Shown here in pieces: positions 1 through 5,408 of a stretch of DNA of 6,036 nt. The notes below the pieces were generated by a model, which was not told the DNA's origin, did not search any database, and saw nothing but the letters and a program-made list of their open reading frames with translations. The stretch comes from Methanobacterium sp. (GTDB lineage: Archaea > Methanobacteriota > Methanobacteria > Methanobacteriales > Methanobacteriaceae). The first letter of the stretch is position 1; each line of letters opens with the position of its first letter. The translations under genes and the position numbers were made by a program. Location of the stretch: positions 1 to 6,036 of the forward strand of contig JAUNXM010000041.1 in the NCBI GenBank assembly GCA_030539815.1. The letters run 5' to 3'.

Positions 1-131
1 ATGGAATTTTTTTACAAATATATCTCTTAATAATTTATATTTTATAGTATGGAATAATTATCATTTGAAAAAAGAGAAAAAGATTAATATCCTGGCTAAT
101 ATGGTTTTTAATCACATGATTATTGTCACCC

Positions 132-145
132 TTGTGTTTACACAA
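132..145. promoter_or_regulatory. Candidate operator: inverted repeat TTGTGT-TT-ACACAA upstream of the DUF134 gene
   Basis: A perfect 6-bp inverted repeat with a 2-bp centre ends exactly where the BRE/TATA region begins. Dyad symmetry touching the BRE is a common position for archaeal activator or repressor sites. The symmetry is seen directly; its use as an operator is inferred. The HTH protein encoded just downstream is the simplest candidate for binding it. Confidence 0.4.
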
Positions 146-157
146 ACTATATATTAA
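145..157 (+). promoter_or_regulatory. TATA box/BRE of the DUF134 gene
   Basis: The stretch AAACTATATATTA is an A-rich BRE-like start followed by a TATA element. Its centre lies about 30 nt before the ATG at 181, so transcription should begin almost at the start codon. No Shine-Dalgarno sequence is present between the TATA box and the ATG, which agrees with a leaderless mRNA. The surrounding DNA is very AT-rich, so alternative TATA positions cannot be excluded. Confidence 0.5.
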
Positions 158-162
158 ACTAT

Positions 163-176
163 TGAATATATATTCA
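163..176. promoter_or_regulatory. 14-bp perfect palindrome over the predicted transcription start
   Basis: TGAATATATATTCA is identical to its own reverse complement. It ends 4 nt before the ATG, between the TATA box and the start codon, where a bound protein would block RNA polymerase. Because its centre is only alternating A and T, part of the symmetry could be chance. The G/C-capped ends extend it beyond a plain AT repeat. A repressor role is inferred. Confidence 0.35.
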
Positions 177-180
177 CAAC

Positions 181-750
181 ATGGCAAGGCCACGGAGATT
201 TAGAAGAATATCAGAAACCCCACAAATACGGTGTTTTAAACCAGAAAGAGAAGATTTAGAATCTATTGAACCTATTGAAATATTAATTGATGAATTTGAA
301 GCAATCAGATTAAGAGATTATCATGATATCCAACAAAAAAGATCTGCTGAAATAATGGGAGTTTCACAGCCCACTTTCCACCGTATTTTAGCCTCTGCCA
401 GGAAAAAAATAGCTAATGCACTAATTAATGGAAATCCAATTGTTATAACTGGTGAAGATGAGTTAACCAAGTACGAATGTAATGATTGCGGATTTCAGTG
501 GCAGCATCCCCTCAAGGAATATAAGAATTGTCCTGACTGCAGATCTATTAATATAAAAACCATCGAAAAGGATTCTCCAAGCTCAGAATCCATATTAGAT
601 AGAAAATCTTACGGAGGAAGGGGACTTGGAGCCGGACCACCAAAAGTTTGTAAATGCCCTAATTGTGGTTATGAATCTCCTAAAACTCGACAAATTCCAT
701 GTAGCAATACAAAATGTCCTGAATGCGAAACTCCCCTTTGCGGGACTTGA
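181..750 (+). CDS. DUF134 (UPF0251) family DNA-binding protein with C-terminal zinc ribbons
   Basis: This is a 189-residue protein. The N-terminal part, about residues 1-85, is the DUF134 core. It opens with MARPRRFRRI and contains a helix-turn-helix at about 52-80 (SAEIMGVSQPTFHRIL) resembling the region-4 HTH of sigma factors. A first zinc ribbon uses Cys100, Cys103, Cys117 and Cys120. A Gly-rich linker (YGGRGLGAGPP, 144-154) leads to a second Cys-rich module with Cys157, 159, 162, 174, 179, 182 and 187. That Gly-rich plus CPNCGYESP tail also occurs, from memory, in proteins linked to NifX/NifB-type iron-sulfur functions. It probably acts as a cytoplasmic transcriptional regulator or metal-responsive DNA-binding protein; no target is known from sequence. 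The ATG fits a leaderless start, as there is no ribosome binding site and a TATA box lies about 30 nt upstream. Two palindromes upstream suggest autoregulation. Confidence 0.88.
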   Translation: MARPRRFRRISETPQIRCFKPEREDLESIEPIEILIDEFEAIRLRDYHDIQQKRSAEIMGVSQPTFHRILASARKKIANALINGNPIVITGEDELTKYECNDCGFQWQHPLKEYKNCPDCRSINIKTIEKDSPSSESILDRKSYGGRGLGAGPPKVCKCPNCGYESPKTRQIPCSNTKCPECETPLCGT

Positions 751-800
751 TGAACAATCCGGTACTAGGTAAATACCCGTATGATAAAAAAATATCTTGA
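750..800 (+). other. Very short ORF (16 codons) overlapping the DUF134 stop codon
   Basis: The TGA stop of the DUF134 gene shares its last base with an ATG (TGATG), the usual layout of translationally coupled genes. The frame reads MNNPVLGKYPYDKKIS and stops at 798-800, 58 nt before atwA. No clear ribosome binding site precedes it beyond a weak GCGGGA. I recognise no family. It could be a leader peptide for atwA or a chance frame, and chance is more likely at this length. Confidence 0.15.
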
Positions 801-849
801 AAGTAGAATAATTGATTTGAAGACCCCTTAAAATATTATAAAAACAATT

Positions 850-854
850 GGTGG
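850..854 (+). promoter_or_regulatory. Ribosome binding site of atwA
   Basis: GGTGG lies 4 nt before the ATG at 859 and matches the archaeal Shine-Dalgarno core GGAGGTGATC in part. It supports this start and shows that, unlike the DUF134 gene, atwA is translated from an mRNA with a leader. That mRNA could be a DUF134-atwA transcript or one from a promoter in 773-845, where several A/T-rich TATA-like stretches occur. Confidence 0.6.
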
Positions 855-858
855 TTGA

Positions 859-2460
859 ATGTCTTTCATAGAAATAAAAAACATAACAAAAACATTCAAT
901 GGCGTTGAAGTGCTCAAAGATTTGAACATCAACGTAGAAGAAGGAACAATCCTAGGTATTCTGGGAAAAAGTGGTTCTGGAAAATCAGTTTTAATAAACA
1001 TGCTCCGCGGGATGAAAGATTACAAGCCAGATGCAGGTCAAATAGTCTATAACATTGCATTATGCCCGGAATGTCTTACTGTAGAGCCACCATCAAAGGA
1101 AGCCCAGGATTGTGAATGCGGAGGTCAGTTCGAAAAAAGAAAAGTGGATTTCTGGAGCTCAGATCGACATATATTCGCAGCTATCAGGCGTCGCATCTCC
1201 ATAATGTTACAGAGAACCTTTGCACTGTATGAAGATGAAACCGTGATTGATAATGTCTTGAAATCCATTAGAGGGCATGATGATGAAGAAAGCACATATA
1301 TGGCTATTGACCTACTTGATTTGGCCCAAATGACTCATCGAATCACCCATATTGCCCGTGATCTAAGTGGTGGTGAAAAACAGAGAGTCGTTCTGGCCCG
1401 GCAGCTGGCCAAAGAGCCTATGGTATTCCTGGCAGATGAACCAACCGGCACTCTTGATCCAACCACCGCTGAATTTATACACCAGGCCCTTATTGAAGGT
1501 ATTAAAGGTCAGGGACTGAGCATGGTAATCACCTCTCACTGGCCAGAAGTGATGCGCGATCTATCTGATGAGGTAATCTGGCTGGATAATGGTGAAATTA
1601 TCCAGAAAGGAGACCCTGAAGAAGTGGTGGCGAGTTTCATGGAACACGTACCCCAGCCTCAAATGAATAAAGAATTTGAAACTGGTGGTCCAATAATAGA
1701 GCTCCAGGATGTTAAAAAACATTATTATTCCATAGAAAGGGGTGTAGTTAAGGCCGTGGACGGTGTTAACCTCAGTGTTGATGAAGGAGAAATATACGGA
1801 GTGGTTGGTCTTTCAGGAGCTGGGAAAACCACTTTATCACGACTCTTATATGGGCTAACTGATCCCAGCAGTGGCAAAATAAATGTTAAACTGGGAGATC
1901 AGTGGATCGACATGACGGAGAAAGGTCCTTTTGGCCGTGGCAGAGTGAAACCGTACCTTGGAATTCTCCATCAAGAGTATAGCCTATACCCTCACCGTAA
2001 TGTGCTTGGAAACCTGACCGAGGCTATTAGTCTTGAGTTACCAGCTGAATTTGCTAGAATAAAGGCATTATACGTTTTAAATGCTGTTGGATTTAGTGAA
2101 AATTATGCTGAAAATATATTACAGAAATATCATGATGAGTTAAGTGGTGGGGAGCGCCACCGGGTGGCCCTGGCTCAGGTACTCATTAAAGAACCGAATG
2201 TGGTTATTCTGGATGAACCCACAGGTACCATGGACCCCATAACCAGAGTACAGGTTACAGATTCAATTAAAAAAGCACGTGAAGAACTGAACCAAACATT
2301 CCTGATAATATCTCACGACATGGAATTTGTACTGGATGTTTGTGACCGGGCCTCCATAATGAGAGGGGGTAAAATCCTTAAAACTGGACATCCAGCGGAA
2401 GTTGTGGAAGATCTTACCCTTAAAGAGAAAAGTAAGATGTTAAGTATTGATAAACTTTAA
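859..2460 (+). CDS. atwA: Methyl-coenzyme M reductase system component A2 (twin ABC ATPase)
   Basis: This 533-residue protein has two fused ABC ATPase domains and no membrane segments, at the usual A2 length. Component A2 supplies ATP-dependent activity for reductive activation of methyl-CoM reductase, the Ni-F430 enzyme that releases methane. Domain 1 has Walker A GKSGSGKS (36-43), Q-loop Gln118, signature LSGGEKQR (169-176), Walker B FLADEP with Asp193/Glu194, and H-loop His227. Domain 2 has Walker A GLSGAGKT (317-324), Gln372, signature LSGGERHR (428-435), Walker B ILDEP and His486. Both catalytic sites therefore look complete. Between Walker A and the Q-loop of domain 1 sits an insert with Cys69-x2-Cys72 and Cys85-x-Cys87, a likely metal or Fe-S site. 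The start is supported by GGTGG four bases upstream. The DUF134 regulator lies 108 nt upstream on the same strand; a shared transcript is possible but not shown. Confidence 0.95.
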   Translation: MSFIEIKNITKTFNGVEVLKDLNINVEEGTILGILGKSGSGKSVLINMLRGMKDYKPDAGQIVYNIALCPECLTVEPPSKEAQDCECGGQFEKRKVDFWSSDRHIFAAIRRRISIMLQRTFALYEDETVIDNVLKSIRGHDDEESTYMAIDLLDLAQMTHRITHIARDLSGGEKQRVVLARQLAKEPMVFLADEPTGTLDPTTAEFIHQALIEGIKGQGLSMVITSHWPEVMRDLSDEVIWLDNGEIIQKGDPEEVVASFMEHVPQPQMNKEFETGGPIIELQDVKKHYYSIERGVVKAVDGVNLSVDEGEIYGVVGLSGAGKTTLSRLLYGLTDPSSGKINVKLGDQWIDMTEKGPFGRGRVKPYLGILHQEYSLYPHRNVLGNLTEAISLELPAEFARIKALYVLNAVGFSENYAENILQKYHDELSGGERHRVALAQVLIKEPNVVILDEPTGTMDPITRVQVTDSIKKAREELNQTFLIISHDMEFVLDVCDRASIMRGGKILKTGHPAEVVEDLTLKEKSKMLSIDKL

Positions 2461-2461
2461 A

Positions 2462-2500
2462 ATAATGGATTCTCCCTCTTCATTATCTTTTATACTTCTT
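2462..2500 (+). terminator. Probable atwA terminator
   Basis: Immediately after the atwA stop, ATAATG (2462-2467) can pair with CATTAT (2481-2486) across a 13-nt pyrimidine-rich loop. A T-rich stretch with TTTT runs follows (2488-2502). Archaeal termination depends mainly on oligo-T in the non-template strand, so the T-rich tract is the stronger part of the evidence. The hairpin is weak. The TTTATA in this stretch could equally be the TATA element for the small ORF at 2546. Confidence 0.35.
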
Positions 2501-2531
2501 TTACCAGAATGCATACTTAAAATATAATTCA

Positions 2532-2541
2532 GGAAGGTGAT
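2532..2541 (+). promoter_or_regulatory. Strong Shine-Dalgarno sequence of the small ORF
   Basis: GGAAGGTGAT matches nine of ten bases of the ideal archaeal GGAGGTGAT(C)-type site when one extra A is allowed. It sits 4 nt before a TTG codon at 2546. A match this good is rare by chance in such AT-rich intergenic DNA and is the main reason to believe the small ORF. An in-frame GTG (2537-2539) lies inside the site and is therefore a less likely start. Confidence 0.55.
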
Positions 2542-2545
2542 AAAC

Positions 2546-2626
2546 TTGTACAGACTACTTTTATTAGCTTTGACCATAGCTGTGATTGTTTTTGTGGCAA
2601 TAAACGATCCTGTGAAAAAATATTAA
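2546..2626 (+). CDS. Putative 26-residue single-span membrane peptide
   Basis: The frame starts at TTG (read as Met) and ends at TAA 2624-2626. It begins MYR, continues with a hydrophobic stretch over residues 4-19 (LLLLALTIAVIVFVAI), long enough for a short membrane helix, and ends in a polar tail NDPVKKY. Positive charges occur at both ends, so topology is unclear. Support comes from the near-ideal ribosome binding site four bases upstream and from a hairpin plus T8 terminator just downstream, which bracket it as a compact transcription unit. I do not recognise a family, and no function can be given. It might be a hydrophobic small protein of the kind gene callers miss because of length and a TTG start. 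The alternative is a chance frame; its compositional bias (Leu/Ile/Val run) argues mildly against that. Confidence 0.5.
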   Translation: MYRLLLLALTIAVIVFVAINDPVKKY

Positions 2627-2629
2627 AGA

Positions 2630-2654
2630 AATTTATCATTAAATTATTTTTTTT
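2630..2654 (+). terminator. Hairpin plus T8 terminator downstream of the small ORF
   Basis: AATTTA (2630-2635), loop TCAT, TAAATT (2640-2645), one A, then eight T (2647-2654). The stem is weak but perfect and the T8 run is the longest on the plus strand in this intergenic region. It would end plus-strand transcription from atwA or the small ORF before it runs into the convergent alkD-like remnant. On the minus strand the same run is the A8 that ends that remnant's reading frame. Confidence 0.55.
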
Positions 2655-3208
2655 GAATCAATTCCATGTTTCTTTTCCCAATATGCCTTAAAGCCCAACT
2701 AACACCCTTTTTAACATAATTACGATTATCAATTACCTCACTAATTATCAAGGGAAAAAATTGTTCGAATTTTTCATCAGGGGCCCTTTTATCATGAACC
2801 GCTAACACTGCTATTAACGTGAAAGCCGCCCTTTTAATGAATTCTTCATCCCGTTGACTCCATTGAAACACTTTTTCATAGGCAAATGGTGTCATGCGAA
2901 ATAATTTCATGCAACACTGGTCACAGATTTCCCATTAATCAAATTCAGCAGCCCATTTATCCATCTGTGATGATGTGACTTGTTTGGGATGTCGATCATG
3001 CATGATAAGATCCTAGTCTCCCTATATCCTGCTTCCCAGAGTTTAACTACGAGTTCATGATTTTTCCCAGTTTTTTTAGCAATTTTCCTGAGCTCAGGTT
3101 CCGAACAGCGTATGTTTTTTTCGGGTTGATTCCAAAACGGACCATACCCTCCACATCCTCTGGATTGGACAGGGAGTCAAGTTTCCAGATAATTTCATCA
3201 TATTTCAT
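2644..3208 (-). pseudogene. Decayed DNA alkylation repair (AlkD-like HEAT repeat) gene
   Basis: Minus-strand translation in three frames reconstructs most of an AlkD-type DNA glycosylase (DNA alkylation repair family, usually about 230 residues). It starts MKYDEIIWKLDSLSNPEDVE at 3208. The frame breaks near 3099-3100, where a two-base remnant codon follows CGG, and resumes as PELRKIAKKTGKNHELVV. It breaks again at 2989-2990, also leaving two bases, and resumes as PKQVTSSQMDKWAAEFD. An in-frame TAA (2935-2937) follows, then WEICDQCCMKLFRMTPFAYE and the HEAT-like ALRHIGKRNMEL. The frame then ends at 2644, about 45 residues short of the family C-terminus. Two one-base deletions, one nonsense codon and a lost end make a working protein very unlikely. 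The 88-codon open stretch 2910-2644 is a fragment, not a gene. It lies 46 nt after the AEC permease on the same strand. Confidence 0.85.
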
Positions 3209-3254
3209 CTTTAAAACCCTTTATAAAATTTATTATTAATGATTTTACAGGTGT

Positions 3255-4157
3255 TCATATTACTAGAATTAGGAGAGTAAGGGTTATGATACTGATTGAT
3301 GTGGTCATGAATATGCAGGCGGTAGTTGCCTTCATATCCAGTTCGTAGGTGATAGCAAGCACCAAGCTGAGCATGGCTGAAGGCATACCCGCCTCCAGAA
3401 TGGTTACAGTCCGGTCCAGACCAGTTAAACCCAAAAATCCCACTACAAACAAAGCAATGACTGGTGATATGATTAGCTTTAGTGCAGAAACAAAGGAAGC
3501 TAATGGGAAATATTCTTTTATTCCCCTAAAATCCAGTGAAAGGCCCAATGATAACATTATCAGAGGTATTGCTGCACCACTCAGGTAATCAAGGACACTG
3601 GGAATGACCGATCCCAGGGGAATTTGGAGTAAATTGGCAAGAATCCCCAGGATAACTGCCAGTAATGGTGGGAAAAGAATGGACCGTTTGATAATATCCT
3701 GGTATCTGCCACCGTATAAAATTAAAAAGAATACACCAAATGAGATGAATAGTATGGTAGAACCTACATCAAAAAATACTGCCCTTACCAGCCCTGCAGA
3801 TCCAAAAACACCAAGAGTAACTGGATACCCTAAAAATCCTGAGTTAAAGAGGGTAGATGCCGCCACCACTCCCCACCTAGTTTTGGGGGAGTAACCCTTA
3901 ATATAAGTGAATACATAAGTGATGATTCCAGATATTAAACCCACAGTTATACATACTATGGTAATGGTTCCGAAAGCATTAATATTGGATAAATCAGCAT
4001 TGTACATGGTTAAAAATATCAGGGCAGGAATTGCAATGTAAACCACAATCTTGTTAAGGGTTTGAGTATCTTCAGACTTTAAAAAATCAAGTCTACGGCA
4101 TGCATAGCCGATTATAATTATTATTACAATGGCAAGGATAGTTTCATAGGAGTTCAT
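3255..4157 (-). CDS. AEC (auxin efflux carrier) family permease
   Basis: This 300-residue, very hydrophobic protein has about 8-10 membrane segments, the first at residues 7-19, and has the normal family length. Family hallmarks are NSGFLGYPV (105-113), a conserved Asn-Gly-Pro membrane break in the first half, and GAAIPLIMLSLGLSL (194-208) with EAGMPSA (255-261) in the second. This matches the two-half inverted-repeat architecture of AEC/bile-acid-symporter-like carriers. Bacterial and archaeal members export or exchange small organic anions such as malate; the substrate here cannot be told. The start MNSYETILAI is typical. A TATA element about 25 nt upstream and the lack of a good ribosome binding site point to a leaderless mRNA. 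It is separated from the upstream cyclase-like gene by a T7 run and has an AlkD-type remnant 46 nt downstream. The gene shows no damage. Confidence 0.9.
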   Translation of the reverse strand: MNSYETILAIVIIIIIGYACRRLDFLKSEDTQTLNKIVVYIAIPALIFLTMYNADLSNINAFGTITIVCITVGLISGIITYVFTYIKGYSPKTRWGVVAASTLFNSGFLGYPVTLGVFGSAGLVRAVFFDVGSTILFISFGVFFLILYGGRYQDIIKRSILFPPLLAVILGILANLLQIPLGSVIPSVLDYLSGAAIPLIMLSLGLSLDFRGIKEYFPLASFVSALKLIISPVIALFVVGFLGLTGLDRTVTILEAGMPSAMLSLVLAITYELDMKATTACIFMTTSISIITLTLLILVI

Positions 4158-4176
4158 GTTACCGGGATAATTATCA

Positions 4177-4188
4177 ATAATATAAAAC
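4177..4188 (-). promoter_or_regulatory. TATA box of the AEC permease gene
   Basis: On the minus strand TTTTATATTATT is centred about 25 nt before the ATG at 4157. This spacing puts the transcription start at or within a few bases of the ATG. The only ribosome-binding-like bases are a weak GGT just upstream, so a leaderless mRNA is favoured. The region is AT-rich, which limits confidence. Confidence 0.45.
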
Positions 4189-4199
4189 AGGAAGTAATT

Positions 4200-4206
4200 A
4201 AAAAAA
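4200..4206 (-). terminator. Oligo-T terminator after the cyclase-like gene
   Basis: On the minus strand a T7 run lies 78 nt after the end of the cyclase-like gene and just before the AEC promoter. No stable hairpin precedes it, but archaeal RNA polymerase stops at oligo-T alone. It suggests that the permease is transcribed separately from the genes upstream. Confidence 0.4.
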
Positions 4207-4283
4207 TGCTATATTTTTATGTCACTTATAGTTATTATATTAAAAATCGAATATTAGTAATTTTCCACCCCTTAAATCTATTA

Positions 4284-4859
4284 TTAAGAATAATAACGTT
4301 TCAATACTCTTAATGCATTTAGAGTTATCCATTTACTGGGTTTTCCCTTACGTTCAATATTAGTTTGGAACCTTCCATTGAAGGTATTCTCCAGGATCCA
4401 TCTTCCATCACGGTCCTGTTTGGAAATCATAACCTCCAGGGATTCGTGCATTCTTTCATCCTTATAGCCCAATCTAGTGAGTATTTCCAAAACTTCCAGG
4501 GCATCTATATTCCACATCAGAGGGAAACCGAACTCCAACCATTTAAAACTACTCTTAACTGGAGGATGATTTCTTTTATGAATATGATGGTTCAACATAT
4601 GTTCCGCGCCTCTTATTATGTAATCGGAAATCTCAGGAGTTCTTTTGTCTTCAGGGACTTCTGCAAAGGCTTTGAGTGACTTTACAATTATACTGTGGCA
4701 GGTGCGTTCCATCCAGCACTGTTTCCACCGGTTGTAAGGCCATTCATCAGGGGCTTTTCCAGGTTCATCATCAAATCTTTGGTATTGTATAAGCCACTGA
4801 AGAGCTTTTTGAACCCTTTCATCAGTTAGGTAGCCTAATCGGATTAGGCTCCACACCAT
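4284..4859 (-). CDS. Squalene-cyclase/prenyltransferase-like alpha-toroid protein, C-terminal part (frameshifted)
   Basis: This frame is the C-terminal part of one split gene. Its own first ATG (4859) has no ribosome binding site and falls inside conserved sequence, because the same frame is open upstream and reads CFTANMVWSLIRLGYLTDER across it. Independent translation is therefore unlikely. It shows repeated helix pairs of an alpha/alpha toroid (about 1-30, 55-95, 118-148) and a QW-like repeat SKQDRDGRWILE (146-157), and ends KPSKWITLNALRVLKRYYS. From memory, methanobacterial homologs of about 320-335 residues are annotated as terpene cyclase/mutase-like or, misleadingly, as 'nitrogen fixation protein NifH'; their reaction is not established. 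I see no DxDD-type catalytic motif of true squalene cyclases. Joined with the upstream part by one missing base, the protein would have 335 residues, a full-length match. Confidence 0.75.
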   Translation of the reverse strand: MVWSLIRLGYLTDERVQKALQWLIQYQRFDDEPGKAPDEWPYNRWKQCWMERTCHSIIVKSLKAFAEVPEDKRTPEISDYIIRGAEHMLNHHIHKRNHPPVKSSFKWLEFGFPLMWNIDALEVLEILTRLGYKDERMHESLEVMISKQDRDGRWILENTFNGRFQTNIERKGKPSKWITLNALRVLKRYYS

Positions 4860-5290
4860 GTTGGCAGTGAAGCAGGGTAAAATCCTTTCAGGATCACCAT
4901 GACCCCCTTTTGGAGGCTGACGTATGAAAATGCACCACTTTCTGGATCCTGAGATTTTTCTAGGATGAATTCGCAGGCTCTTCTAATTCTTTCATCATTA
5001 ACATCTGCTCCCATCTCTGCCAGAACTATTAACTGCCAGGAAGTCCCCTTATATTTCCCGCGAACATAAAAATTCTCCGCAACACCCCAATATCCGCCTG
5101 GTTCCTGTTTGGCCAGTATTTTAGGAACAACTCCAATTTTCATTATTTCTTCTCGGGCATGGATCACTTGAGGGTCATTTTGTGGTTTATCCAAAATATC
5201 GAGAAGGGTAAAATATCTAACTGAAGGATTATCCTCTTCCAGTAGCCACTGGGTTGGATCTGCCTTTAAATATTGTATCCAATCATCCAT
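4844..5290 (-). CDS. Squalene-cyclase/prenyltransferase-like alpha-toroid protein, N-terminal part (frameshifted)
   Basis: This is the N-terminal part of the split gene and the only part with a natural start, MDDWIQYLKADPTQWLLEED. Conserved-looking segments are NPSVRYFTLLDIL (21-33), the QW-like repeats KQEPGGYWG (61-69) and SQDPESGAFSY (113-123), and a helix pair between them. About residue 129 (KG) the homologous frame moves to -1. The last 20 residues before the stop at 4844 (from VMVILKGFYP on) are out-of-frame sequence with no toroid features. The ribosome binding site is poor: a G-rich GGGGGCGG lies about 4 nt upstream. The 28-nt direct repeat lies in its leader, and the GyrI-like gene ends 118 nt upstream on the same strand. 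Function is unknown; the fold suggests binding or conversion of a hydrophobic, perhaps isoprenoid, ligand. The frameshift may be real decay, a sequencing error in G5, or recoding. Confidence 0.75.
   Translation of the reverse strand: MDDWIQYLKADPTQWLLEEDNPSVRYFTLLDILDKPQNDPQVIHAREEIMKIGVVPKILAKQEPGGYWGVAENFYVRGKYKGTSWQLIVLAEMGADVNDERIRRACEFILEKSQDPESGAFSYVSLQKGVMVILKGFYPASLPTWCGA
4901..4912 (-). other. Frameshift site A-AAG-GGG in the cyclase-like gene
   Basis: On the minus strand the codons are CAA AAG GGG GTC. Homology-like sequence continues only if the ribosome, or the true sequence, steps back one base to read GGT CAT and then GDPERILPCFTANMVW. The heptamer A AAG GGG (4910-4904) fits the X XXY YYZ pattern of -1 slippery sites. 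It is also a G5 homopolymer, the usual place for a one-base assembly error or mutation. The simplest reading is one missing G. Confidence 0.7.
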
Positions 5291-5303
5291 AGTCCGCCCC
5301 CTT

Positions 5304-5331
5304 ATAAAGCCTTACCTAGTACTATTCATCC
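5304..5331. repeat. 28-nt direct repeat, copy 1
   Basis: Core CCTTACCTAGTACTATTC on the plus strand, preceded by ATAAAG. It matches copy 2 in 27 of 28 bases, the 22 bases from 5310 being identical. It contains the 8-bp palindrome TAGTACTA. It lies in the leader of the cyclase-like gene, ending 14 nt before its start on the minus strand. Confidence 0.85.
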
Positions 5332-5367
5332 ATTCCGGCTTTGAGTTTTTGTTTTTGATCTCCTCGA

Positions 5368-5395
5368 ATAAAACCTTACCTAGTACTATTCATCC
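5368..5395. repeat. 28-nt direct repeat, copy 2
   Basis: Same core as copy 1, 64 nt further on, preceded by ATAAAA. The flanks outside the 28 nt are unrelated, so this is not a simple tandem duplication of the 64-nt unit. It lies 13 nt after the stop of the GyrI-like gene on the minus strand. Confidence 0.85.
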
Positions 5396-5408
5396 CCATG
5401 ATGGTCAG

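Noticed and set aside
1..156. Open plus-strand stretch from base 2 to about 156 and a 9-codon ATG frame at 1-30.
   Set aside because: Extremely AT-rich, low-complexity translation rich in Asn, Ile and Lys, with no start signal or RBS. It overlaps the DUF134 promoter and is most likely non-coding.
748..800. A box C/D small RNA suggested by TTGATGA after the DUF134 gene.
   Set aside because: The box C consensus starts with a purine and no convincing box D, C' or D' follows at proper spacing.
3057..3239. 60-codon plus-strand frame.
   Set aside because: It lies antisense over the 5' part of the AlkD-like remnant, whose minus-strand reading explains the sequence much better.
3349..3894. Two plus-strand frames (3349-3588 and 3604-3894).
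   Set aside because: Both are antisense to the intact AEC permease; their Pro/Ser/Thr-rich translations are typical shadows of a hydrophobic gene.
4365..4679. 104-codon plus-strand frame.
   Set aside because: Antisense to the C-terminal part of the alpha-toroid gene, with no RBS and no recognisable features.
5291..5408. The direct repeats as a CRISPR or a tandem repeat array.
   Set aside because: There are only two copies, one spacer-length interval and no cas genes, and the intervals do not share sequence.
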